In this document: positions 8,512 to 14,106 of the stretch, piece after piece | How positions within the stretch are numbered: the stretch's first letter is position 1 | How the letters are laid out: the number at the start of each line of letters is the position of its first letter | Origin: Ureibacillus thermophilus | GTDB lineage: Bacteria > Bacillota > Bacilli > Bacillales_A > Planococcaceae | Length of the DNA: 37,423 nucleotides | NCBI RefSeq assembly: GCF_042657185.1 | Contig: NZ_JBHSNN010000081.1 | Direction: 5' to 3' (one strand) | Position numbers and translations under genes: made by a program | The notes under the pieces: generated by a model | What the model was told of the DNA's origin: nothing | The model's input: only the letters and a program-made list of their open reading frames with translations | Database searches by the model: none

Positions 8512-8512
8512 G

Positions 8513-8776
8513 TTATTTGATTTTCATGCCGATGATGACAAGCACAATGCCTGAAAAAAGACAGAGCATTTTTAAGAAGGAGATTTTCTCAGAGAGCCCG
8601 CTGATGCCGATTGCAGTTGTTAGAATTAAAATGGTTGGCCCCACTAATGCCAACATAGAATTAAGCATCAATGCTTTTTCCAAGTCGTTGAATTTCCACA
8701 TAAGAGTGGCTGTGGTAATTTCAATGCTGCCGGATAACAATCTAAGCAGAACCATGTAAAGAAGTGCGCTTTCCAA
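8513..8776 (-). CDS. yqhV: YqhV-like DUF2619 membrane protein
   Basis: This is an 87-residue protein with three hydrophobic helices. MVLLRLLSGSIEITTATLMW and LMLNSMLALVGPTILILTTAIG match the DUF2619/YqhV family of Bacillus, whose role is unknown. In B. subtilis the gene lies in the sporulation (spoIIIA) neighbourhood, but here it stands alone. The open frame runs upstream to 8914, over the thioredoxin gene on the other strand, which is unlikely to be coding. The TTG at 8776 is chosen because GGAAGG lies eight bases upstream and it yields the family's usual length. It is divergent from the thioredoxin gene, with about 76 bases between the starts. Confidence 0.8.
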   Translation of the reverse strand: MESALLYMVLLRLLSGSIEITTATLMWKFNDLEKALMLNSMLALVGPTILILTTAIGISGLSEKISFLKMLCLFSGIVLVIIGMKIK

Positions 8777-8852
8777 TTCTTCATCCTTCCGTTGTTTCTT
8801 GGAACATGCTATGCTTGTCCAAGAAAGATTATGAATGAATGGAGAAACCGTG

Positions 8853-9176
8853 ATGAAACTTGCTTCATTGGATGAAGTGAATACATTTATTGAACAAAAT
8901 CCCCTTGCATTCATTTATATTTCAAGAAAAGATTGCGGGGTTTGCCATGCGCTGCTTCCTCAAGTGGAAAAGCTTTTAGAAAACTATCCCTGCATAGCTT
9001 TTGGAGTAATCGACGCAGAAAAGGTGAAGAAAGTGGCGGGGCGTTTTTCAGTTTTCTCTGTTCCAGCATTGTTGTTTTTTGTGGAAGGAAAGGAATATTT
9101 CCGAGAAGCCCGATTTGTGCATATGGACATATTGAAAGAAAAAATCAATAAAATTGTAAGGCTGTATGAGGGGTAA
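8853..9176 (+). CDS. Thioredoxin-family protein with a CGVC active site
   Basis: The 107-residue protein has a thioredoxin fold with the redox pair in SRKDCGVCHALLPQVEKL (CGVC instead of the CGPC of classical thioredoxin) and the cis-proline region FSVFSVPALLFF. The FVEGKEYFREARFV strand then follows. No signal peptide is present, so it acts in the cytoplasm. It resembles the small Bacillus thioredoxin-like proteins such as YdfQ and YtpP; the substrate is not known. The frame opens at 8835, but the ATG at 8853 has GGAGA seven bases upstream and gives the standard N-terminus MKLASLDEVNTFIEQNP. A terminator shared with the converging gene follows. Confidence 0.88.
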   Translation: MKLASLDEVNTFIEQNPLAFIYISRKDCGVCHALLPQVEKLLENYPCIAFGVIDAEKVKKVAGRFSVFSVPALLFFVEGKEYFREARFVHMDILKEKINKIVRLYEG

Positions 9177-9177
9177 A

Positions 9178-9217
9178 GAAAAAAGGAGGCGTTCAAAAAC
9201 GACGTCTCCTTTTTTTC
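9178..9217. terminator. Bidirectional terminator between converging genes
   Basis: An AAAAAAGGAGGCGT stem faces GACGTCTCCTTTTTTT, with one G-U type pair. The A and T runs on both sides let it serve the thioredoxin gene and the converging small gene. Confidence 0.85.
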
Positions 9218-9218
9218 A

Positions 9219-9446
9219 TTATAATTGGTTTACAAGAGCATGCATTGTTTCTTTTAATTCTTCATCATGATTGGAAAGTTGAACTAAGTTTGCAAGGCGC
9301 TCTTTTAAAATATGGCGTTCAATGATTTGTTTTTCATCAAGAACATTTACAATTAATTGAATAATTAAACTATCAAGGATTTGCAATGCTTCATCCTTAC
9401 GTTCAGGTACAATTTTAGCATCTTTTCTTAAAGCTTTGCTTGCCAT
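9219..9446 (-). CDS. Small conserved-looking hypothetical protein
   Basis: I do not recognise this 75-residue protein. It is soluble, largely alpha-helical and highly charged (MASKALRKDAKIVPERKD at the start, then leucine-rich helices LDSLIIQLIVNVLDEKQ and HILKERLANLVQLSNHDEEL). It has no cysteine and no membrane segment. The ATG at 9446 has a GGGGGA ribosome binding site six bases upstream, and the reading frame ends exactly at a bidirectional terminator, which supports a real gene. The helical repeat of hydrophobic positions suggests a small dimer or a partner-binding protein. No function should be assumed. Confidence 0.7.
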   Translation of the reverse strand: MASKALRKDAKIVPERKDEALQILDSLIIQLIVNVLDEKQIIERHILKERLANLVQLSNHDEELKETMHALVNQL

Positions 9447-9630
9447 AATCATTCCCCCTAAATGTTTTCCTATAGTTCATAGTACCATAATATTATACAT
9501 TTTTGGATATCGAATTATAGACGAGAACGGCAATTTTTATAAAAGAAAAGAGAGTATAAAAAATTTGCCCATTTTAAAGGATTTTAAAGATGTATTTAGA
9601 ATATATATTTGTAAAAGGAGGAAGAATGAA

Positions 9631-10131
9631 ATGAGAGGAATTATGCATAATGTAAAAAGGGCTATTTCACTGGATGAGGCTTATCAATTTTTAAAAACAG
9701 CAAAAGTGGCTCATGTGGCAACCGTTGGAGATGACGGCTATCCTTATGTCATTCCATTTGTTTTTGTGTATGAGGAAGGGACAAAATTATATTTGCACAT
9801 AGGAAATTTAAGGGAAAGCCACTTTTGGGAAAATATTAAAAAGAATCCGAGGGTATGCATTGAAGTATGCGAGATGGGGGCAATTGTTCCAGGGAAAAAA
9901 TATGCCTGCCAGTCGGCATTAGGTTACATGAGCGTTGTAGTGTTTGGAAAAACTCACCGCATTGAAGATGAACAAAAGAAAACATGGTTTTATGATTGCC
10001 TTTGGAAAAAGTACGGGGACCCGAATTGGCAATTTGAAAAAGGCGGTTATCCAGCCTTGCCAAAAACAGAAGTGTTTGAAGTGGATATTGAAACCATTAC
10101 AGGGAAATGGAGCGATGCAATGAGCCATTAA
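9631..10131 (+). CDS. Pyridoxamine 5'-phosphate oxidase-like / NimA-type flavin protein
   Basis: The 166-residue protein has the split-barrel flavin-binding fold. HVATVGDDGYPYVIPFVFVY gives the first strands, YLHIGNLRESHFWENIKKNP the flavin phosphate region, and RVCIEVCEMG the next strand. YMSVVVFGKTHRIEDEQKK completes the barrel. This is the NimA-like (nitroimidazole reductase-like) group. Members bind FMN, FAD or F420 and reduce small molecules; the true substrate is unknown. The open frame extends to 9436, but AAAGGAGG at 9613-9620 fixes a start at 9631 (MRGIMHNVKRAIS). It stands alone and is followed by a MITE-like repeat that can act as a terminator. Confidence 0.88.
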   Translation: MRGIMHNVKRAISLDEAYQFLKTAKVAHVATVGDDGYPYVIPFVFVYEEGTKLYLHIGNLRESHFWENIKKNPRVCIEVCEMGAIVPGKKYACQSALGYMSVVVFGKTHRIEDEQKKTWFYDCLWKKYGDPNWQFEKGGYPALPKTEVFEVDIETITGKWSDAMSH

Positions 10132-10141
10132 TCCAAAAAAT

Positions 10142-10472
10142 AAGGTTGGGACAAATCTAAGAAAACGTCATTTTCTCCAAAGAGAAAATGATGTTTTTTT
10201 GATATGTTATTAAAATTGATTTCCGTTCCGGGGACGCTTTCCGCGGGCCCGGCTAGACTCTCCTCTGAGTCATTCCTTCGCTCCTCGTGGTCTCGAGAGG
10301 GATTGTTGCAGGAAAGCTTTGAATTTACTTCCTTGAGCTTGCTCCGCTTTGCGACTAAGCGTGCGCGACAGAAACTTGCCCCGTCACGCCAATCAATTTT
10401 TCGTTCTATCAATTTTTTATCAAAATTCTTTCAGCTGCCCCTATAATTTTTTGTTTATGTCCCAGACTCTTT
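10142..10472 (-). repeat. MITE-like repeat copy R1
   Basis: This roughly 330-base element has near-complementary ends: AAGGTTGGGACA (10142-10153) and TGTCCCAGACTCT (10458-10470). Read on the minus strand it matches R2 (from 17836) over most of its length, including the GC-rich core with GCGCACGCTTAGTCGCAAAG and AAGCGTCCCCGGAACGGAA. A strong hairpin (CATTTTCTC/GAGAAAATG, about 10171-10192) with T run lies near one end. It carries no plausible gene and fills the gap between two converging genes, so it probably also ends transcription from both sides. Confidence 0.85.
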
Positions 10473-10497
10473 ATTTGTTTAGCTCTTATGTATTTAG

Positions 10498-11193
10498 TTA
10501 TTCAACATCGCCGCATTTTTTCGCAAGTTCATACAATTTGTTTTTCATATGCTCTCCAATCCGCTTTTGTCCGCTTGAAAAATCTTCATTGTCTTGAAAA
10601 GCAATGGGTTCATCGGATATAATGAGACGATTTTTTTTGCTGACGTATAAGGGAACAAATTGCACATGCTGTCCTGTTTCCTTGAAATAATATTTTTCGA
10701 TAAACAAATATCCTTCATGCATATCCTTTGTTTCATTGGATGTGCTCGTATAATCAATCGTTGGGTAAATGACGATGCTTTCGCCTTTTTTTAAGGCTTC
10801 CACTGTCAGTTGAAAGGTTTTGATGATTTTTTTTGATCCTCTATATACAGGAATACCCTTTCCTGATTTTAACAAGTTAGCGATTACAAAAGAAATGGGA
10901 TAAGCGCAAATTTTAGCAATGGTTGGATTCATGCCAAATCTCTTTGTAAATGTGTAATCCACATATTGTTGGAAGCATTTTTTGCGGTCTAGAAATACAT
11001 GCAATATCCAAGTTCTCAAACTTTTTGGAAACCATAAGTAAATAATAAATGGACTAAAGAGATTTTGATGATGGGAAATGTAAACTACGGGATCTTTAAC
11101 TTTTTCGTTAATTTGGATGCGATAAGCCGGGTATATTTTTCGAACAATCCATTGAGAGATGAGAAAGAACTTGCCGTAAAAATTAGATGTCAT
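10498..11193 (-). CDS. Lysophospholipid acyltransferase-like protein with a degenerate HX4D motif
   Basis: The 231-residue protein is related to PlsC-type acyltransferases. An N-terminal amphipathic segment is followed by VVYISHHQNLFSPFIIYLWF, where the usual HX4D catalytic motif would be. His41-His42 are present, but the aspartate position is Phe or Ser. Later come GKGIPVYRGSKK and SIVIYPTIDYTSTS, in place of the usual FPEGTRS block. The group with HHQNLF(G/S)P recurs in Firmicutes as I remember it, next to a family 2 glycosyltransferase, as here. A role in assembling or remodelling a glycolipid is inferred, not shown. It lies 16 bases downstream of the glycosyltransferase gene, so the two form an operon. 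Confidence 0.75.
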   Translation of the reverse strand: MTSNFYGKFFLISQWIVRKIYPAYRIQINEKVKDPVVYISHHQNLFSPFIIYLWFPKSLRTWILHVFLDRKKCFQQYVDYTFTKRFGMNPTIAKICAYPISFVIANLLKSGKGIPVYRGSKKIIKTFQLTVEALKKGESIVIYPTIDYTSTSNETKDMHEGYLFIEKYYFKETGQHVQFVPLYVSKKNRLIISDEPIAFQDNEDFSSGQKRIGEHMKNKLYELAKKCGDVE

Positions 11194-11209
11194 GTTCTTT
11201 TCTTCACCT

Positions 11210-11917
11210 TCATTCCGTTTTTTGTTTTGTTACACTACCAGAAACAATCATTGAGAAAATTTTTAGCGAGTCTTTGATCGGATGGTAATAGGAGCTTTTG
11301 TTTTTATGAATGTAGATGGTTTGAATGGGAATTTGTTTAATAGGAATTTTTCTTTTAACAGCAGCAATCAGCATATTCATTTCATATTCATATCGTTCCC
11401 CTTCTAAAGAAAGCAGGGAAGGGAGAAGGGTGATTGGAATGCCTCTAAGACCTGTTTGTGTATCTTGAAGTTTGATTTTAAAGAATACATGAAATAAAAA
11501 ACTTGTTATTTTATTGCCTAAGTAACTTCTTGCTGGGACGTGATTTTGGTCAAAATCCCGTACGCCAAGGAGAATGGCGTCTTGAATATCATTTAGGTTT
11601 TTTGCCAAGTGAATGACGTCGGCAACGGAATGTTGACCATCGGCGTCAGCAGTTACCACTCCATGCACATTTTGTTGCTTCAAAACGTATTCAAAAGCTG
11701 TTTTTAATGCTCTCCCCTTTCCTTTATTTCTTTCGTGGGTGAGCACCGTGCAATTTTGAATCGATTGAATTTGATGAAAAATCGGATTGCAGCTCTCCAA
11801 GCTTCCATCATTGACCACGACAATTTGTGAAACACCGTATTTCAATAAATGGTATATATAGTTGATTAATTCACGTGTTGGATTCAAGGCAGGAATGATA
11901 ATGCAGACTTTGTTCAT
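11210..11917 (-). CDS. Family 2 glycosyltransferase (DPM1-like)
   Basis: The 235-residue protein has the GT-A fold. VCIIIPALNPTRELINYI opens the nucleotide-sugar domain, VVVNDGS carries the first acidic residue, and HERNKGKGRALKTAFEYVL and VTADADGQHS follow, the latter with the metal-binding DXD-like motif. DTQTGLRGIP near the C-terminus is typical of dolichol/polyprenol phosphate sugar synthases. There is no C-terminal membrane region. It probably transfers a hexose from a nucleotide sugar to a lipid carrier or lipid. AAGGAAGGGACG lies just upstream of the ATG. It is the first gene of an operon with the acyltransferase-like gene. Confidence 0.88.
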   Translation of the reverse strand: MNKVCIIIPALNPTRELINYIYHLLKYGVSQIVVVNDGSLESCNPIFHQIQSIQNCTVLTHERNKGKGRALKTAFEYVLKQQNVHGVVTADADGQHSVADVIHLAKNLNDIQDAILLGVRDFDQNHVPARSYLGNKITSFLFHVFFKIKLQDTQTGLRGIPITLLPSLLSLEGERYEYEMNMLIAAVKRKIPIKQIPIQTIYIHKNKSSYYHPIKDSLKIFSMIVSGSVTKQKTE

Positions 11918-12149
11918 ATCGTCCCTTCCTTTCTATACCTTTGTCCTTGGAGATAAAAATTTAATATAATTGTAGCATGAAAAAGAGAATTCTTGATATT
12001 TTTAGAAATTATGGAAATCAGAAAGTCGTTGGGTTGAATCTTTTATTCATGTATATTCAAAAATTTTCATTTCATTCCAATATTCTCGCTTTCCTTTAGA
12101 AAAGGGAAAATGTAAAGAATGAATAGAAAAAATAATTTGGGATATACGC

Positions 12150-12183
12150 AAAAAGGAGGTTCATCTAATCGATCCTCCTTTCA
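12150..12183 (-). terminator. Terminator after yunC
   Basis: AAAGGAGG (12152-12159) pairs with CCTCCTTT (12174-12181). On the minus strand the stem runs into TTTTTG, so it ends transcription of yunC. Confidence 0.8.
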
Positions 12184-12193
12184 TACACAATGC

Positions 12194-12496
12194 CTAAATC
12201 ATTTTTAATAATGCTTCTTCGCCCGTCATTCCTTTGACGATCCCCAATTTTTCTGCTTCTGTTGTGACCGATTCTAGAGGAGCTTTTAATAATTCTTCAA
12301 TGGTTTTTACACCAACAGCGCGGCCTGCAATAATCTTTCTGTCCGCAAGCCGAGTGTTTAATAATTGAACATCCAGCGCACCACACATGATATAGCCAAT
12401 TTCATTTGAAATCGTTAATAAAGTCGTTTTAGGTAAATGCACAGTGACGGCTGTAAACATATGTCCTTCCAGTTCAATTGGTTCAATGGAAACCAA
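12194..12496 (-). CDS. yunC: YunC-like DUF1805 protein
   Basis: The 100-residue protein matches B. subtilis YunC throughout: VSIEPIELEGHMFTAVTVHL, then PKTTLLTISNEIGYIMCGALD and AGRAVGVKTIEELLKAPLES. The structure of this family is known but its biochemical role is not established. The frame is open to 12592. The TTG at 12496 is the best start because GGAG lies eight bases upstream and it gives MVSIEPI, matching the MVSLTPI start of YunC. The ATG two codons earlier would leave only two bases between the ribosome binding site and the start. It is a single-gene unit. Confidence 0.9.
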   Translation of the reverse strand: MVSIEPIELEGHMFTAVTVHLPKTTLLTISNEIGYIMCGALDVQLLNTRLADRKIIAGRAVGVKTIEELLKAPLESVTTEAEKLGIVKGMTGEEALLKMI

Positions 12497-12602
12497 TAAC
12501 ATCGCTCCTTTCGTTAATAACATATGGAACGATGAAAAAAATGGTTCTGATTTCAATATAGAATTTTTAAGTGCGGTCAAAGGAATGAACAATATAAGGA
12601 AC

Positions 12603-12631
12603 GTATAGTGTTTAACGAACTTTTCATACTA
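12603..12631 (+). promoter_or_regulatory. Sigma-G-like (forespore) promoter of unit U1
   Basis: GTATA (12603-12607) and CATACTA (12625-12631) are 17 bases apart. This fits the sigma-F/sigma-G pattern (GNATR, 17-18 bases, CATNNTA) as known in Bacillus. The same arrangement with the same spacer precedes unit U2. Confidence 0.6.
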
Positions 12632-12637
12632 AGAATA

Positions 12638-12841
12638 CTTTCACAAAAAAATCGTCCATGATGAAAGAGGTGACTGCCGATGACTAAGAAGGATCTTCCG
12701 ACATTAAGAAACCGAAGCATTAAGCCAAAATATCAAAAATCTCTAATCAATGGCCAAACGGAAATATCTCTTCACAACCAATTATTGAGAACGGATGCAA
12801 AGGCAAGACAATATTAATTCATCATGGCGGTATCGTGAAAG
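12638..12841 (+). other. Fold-back unit U1 enclosing a small ORF
   Basis: Two pairs of complementary arms bracket the small ORF. CTTTCAC (12638-12644) pairs with GTGAAAG (12835-12841), and CCATGATGAA (12656-12665) pairs with TTCATCATGG (12818-12827), all perfect. The inner 5' arm ends one base before the ribosome binding site, and the inner 3' arm begins at the base after the stop codon. The transcript can thus close its two ends together. Units U2 and U3 downstream have the same plan. Confidence 0.65.
12680..12817 (+). CDS. Small basic protein in unit U1, probable spore-associated small protein
   Basis: The 45-residue product begins MTKKDLPTLRNRSIKPKY and ends TDAKARQY. It is basic, hydrophilic, without cysteine or membrane segment, and has an NGQTE turn. 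AGAGGTG lies eight bases upstream of the ATG. The promoter upstream looks sigma-G dependent, and a terminator follows 26 bases after the stop, so it has all the parts of a real gene. Small hydrophilic basic proteins made in the forespore are often small acid-soluble spore proteins or the YpzG/YuzL kind. The PKYQKSLINGQTE segment faintly recalls YpzG, but I cannot confirm the family. It is too short for most gene finders. Confidence 0.6.
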   Translation: MTKKDLPTLRNRSIKPKYQKSLINGQTEISLHNQLLRTDAKARQY

Positions 12842-12842
12842 G

Positions 12843-12872
12843 ACCCGGAACTTAGTTTCCGGGTTTAAATTT
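12843..12872 (+). terminator. Terminator of unit U1
   Basis: ACCCGGAA (12843-12850) pairs with TTCCGGGT (12857-12864) around CTTAGT, followed by TTAAATTTT. The terminator after U3 has a closely similar sequence (CCCGGATTAGTTTCCGGG). Confidence 0.8.
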
Positions 12873-12891
12873 TAAAAAAATCATTTTAGGT

Positions 12892-12920
12892 GTATAAAAC
12901 CTTTCAATGAAGTCATAATA
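12892..12920 (+). promoter_or_regulatory. Sigma-G-like (forespore) promoter of units U2 and U3
   Basis: GTATA (12892-12896) and CATAATA (12914-12920) are again exactly 17 bases apart. No terminator separates U2 from U3, so this promoter should serve both. Confidence 0.6.
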
Positions 12921-12927
12921 AATAATG

Positions 12928-13102
12928 ATTTCACAAGGAAAAAGCGACATGAACACAGGGGGGATTACCGATGGACAAAATCGCTGAAAAAGCTAATACT
13001 GATACTCCACCGAAAAACTCTTGAAAGGTACAGCAGTAGTCCACAATTGATTATGGATGAAGCACCTTTTAGAGAGTAGTTTCATGTCGGAATTTGTGAA
13101 AT
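12928..13102 (+). other. Fold-back unit U2
   Basis: ATTTCACAA (12928-12936) pairs with TTGTGAAAT (13094-13102), and CGACATGAA (12945-12953) pairs with TTCATGTCG (13081-13089), both perfect over nine bases. A third inner stem joins AAAGGT (13024-13029) to ACCTTT (13064-13069), flanked by ACTCT with AGAGT. The unit is a diverged direct repeat of U3. Confidence 0.7.
12971..13024 (+). CDS. Tiny ORF in unit U2, probably a frameshifted copy of the U3 ORF
   Basis: The ATG at 12971 has an AGGGGGGATT ribosome binding site upstream, identical to that of U3. The frame reads MDKIAEKANTDTPPKNS and stops at 13024. Removing one A from the run at 13013-13017 and one from GAAAGG (13023-13028) would continue the frame as TLEGTAVVHN, in line with the U3 product (TLEGEKAVH). 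So either the copy has decayed, or the two homopolymers are misread. The product, if made, is hydrophilic and of unknown role. Confidence 0.4.
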   Translation: MDKIAEKANTDTPPKNS

Positions 13103-13112
13103 TCAGTAAATG

Positions 13113-13295
13113 AATTCACAAGGATAAACGGCATGAACACAGGGGGGATTACCGATGGACAAAACCATTGAAAAAGCCGATTCAGAAACTCCACCTAAAA
13201 CTCTTGAAGGTGAAAAAGCAGTCCATTGATCAACCAAAATAGAAAAGCTTAGCCACCTTAGAGAGTTGATTGTTTTATGTCGCCATTTGTGAAAT
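13113..13295 (+). other. Fold-back unit U3
   Basis: TTCACAA (13115-13121) pairs with TTGTGAA (13287-13293). CGGCATGAA (13129-13137) pairs with TTTATGTCG (13274-13282) using two G-U pairs where U2 has A-U and G-C. Inside, AACTCT (13199-13204) pairs with AGAGTT (13262-13267) and AAGGTG (13207-13212) with CACCTT (13254-13259). Pairing is kept despite base changes between units, which suggests that the fold matters as RNA. Confidence 0.7.
13155..13229 (+). CDS. Tiny ORF in unit U3, 24-residue hydrophilic peptide
   Basis: The product reads MDKTIEKADSETPPKTLEGE followed by KAVH. It is charged, proline-containing and not membrane-spanning, so it does not look like a type I toxin. A GGGGGG run lies about six bases upstream of the ATG. 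The ribosome binding site and the first codons are conserved with U2. The ORF ends inside the loop enclosed by the inner stem. It would be co-transcribed with U2 from the sigma-G-like promoter at 12892 and ended by the terminator at 13299. I do not recognise the family. Confidence 0.45.
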   Translation: MDKTIEKADSETPPKTLEGEKAVH

Positions 13296-13298
13296 CTG

Positions 13299-13335
13299 GG
13301 CCCGGATTAGTTTCCGGGTTCTATTTTTTTTTTTG
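13299..13335 (+). terminator. Terminator of units U2-U3
   Basis: CCCGGA (13301-13306) pairs with TCCGGG (13313-13318), followed by a run of ten or more T (13325-13334). Confidence 0.85.
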
Positions 13336-13472
13336 AGCGTTTTTCCTCTCAGAAAGCTTTCTCCAAAAGGAAAAATACGACCTCAGACGGATAAGATATT
13401 ATTTCTCTGGCCGGTTTTATCAATGAAGGAATCTTTTTAGAATGGGGGTATATGAAAAAGGAGAAAGCCGGA

Positions 13473-14015
13473 ATGGAGAAAGTTTATTTATTGTTTACAG
13501 ATACGGGCACCCTTTTTACGAGAATCATCAAACTATATACGAAAAGAGTTTACAATCATGCTTCGATTGCATTTGATTCCGACTTTATGGAAGTATACAG
13601 TTTTGGAAGAAAATATCCGAATAATCCGTTTATCGGAGGGTTTGTAAAAGAAGATTTGCGCAATGAACTTTTTCTTAGAAGCAGAGGGGCTATTTACAGC
13701 TTTTGGGCAACCCAAGAAGAAATAGTCCGTATGAAAACCATTATTAATGCCATTGAAGCAAATCATGAAAAATATAAATACAATTTAACCGGATTAATTA
13801 CATACGTTTTTAATAAACCTTTGCATAGGAAATATGCATATTTTTGCTCTCAATTTGTAGCCCACGTATTAAAAGAAGGAGCGAATGTGGATTTACCTAA
13901 GCCTATTTCCCTCATTTCTCCATATGATTTGCAGTGTTTAAGCCATTTGCAGTTAGAATACGAAGGGCCTTTATATTATTTATTAAGAGACCAATTGGAC
14001 GAGTTCTGCCATTGA
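13473..14015 (+). CDS. YiiX/YebB-like permuted papain-fold hydrolase (NlpC/P60-like)
   Basis: The 180-residue protein has the circularly permuted papain arrangement. YLLFTDTGTLFTRIIKLYT is followed by RVYNHASIAFD, with the catalytic histidine, and the nucleophilic cysteine comes late in YAYFCSQFVAHVL. Members of this group cleave amide or ester bonds in peptidoglycan or lipids, but the substrate of this branch is not known. No signal peptide is visible, which suggests a cytosolic protein. The frame opens at 13452 and an ATG there has a poor ribosome binding site; AAAAAGGAG about nine bases before the ATG at 13473 makes that the likely start (MEKVYLLFTDTG). Transcription is separated from U3 by a terminator. 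Confidence 0.8.
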   Translation: MEKVYLLFTDTGTLFTRIIKLYTKRVYNHASIAFDSDFMEVYSFGRKYPNNPFIGGFVKEDLRNELFLRSRGAIYSFWATQEEIVRMKTIINAIEANHEKYKYNLTGLITYVFNKPLHRKYAYFCSQFVAHVLKEGANVDLPKPISLISPYDLQCLSHLQLEYEGPLYYLLRDQLDEFCH

Positions 14016-14106
14016 AATATGAGGAAAAGAATGTTCGCACCTTTGCATGAAATAGAAAATCTGTAGCAAACTAAGCCTAGCAAACGAATGTTTGAGAGGT
14101 GCAGCA

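Noticed and set aside
12971..13229. Type I toxin-antitoxin interpretation of units U2/U3
   Set aside because: Fold-back mRNAs with tiny ORFs suggest it, but the peptides are hydrophilic and lack a membrane helix, and no antisense promoter was seen.
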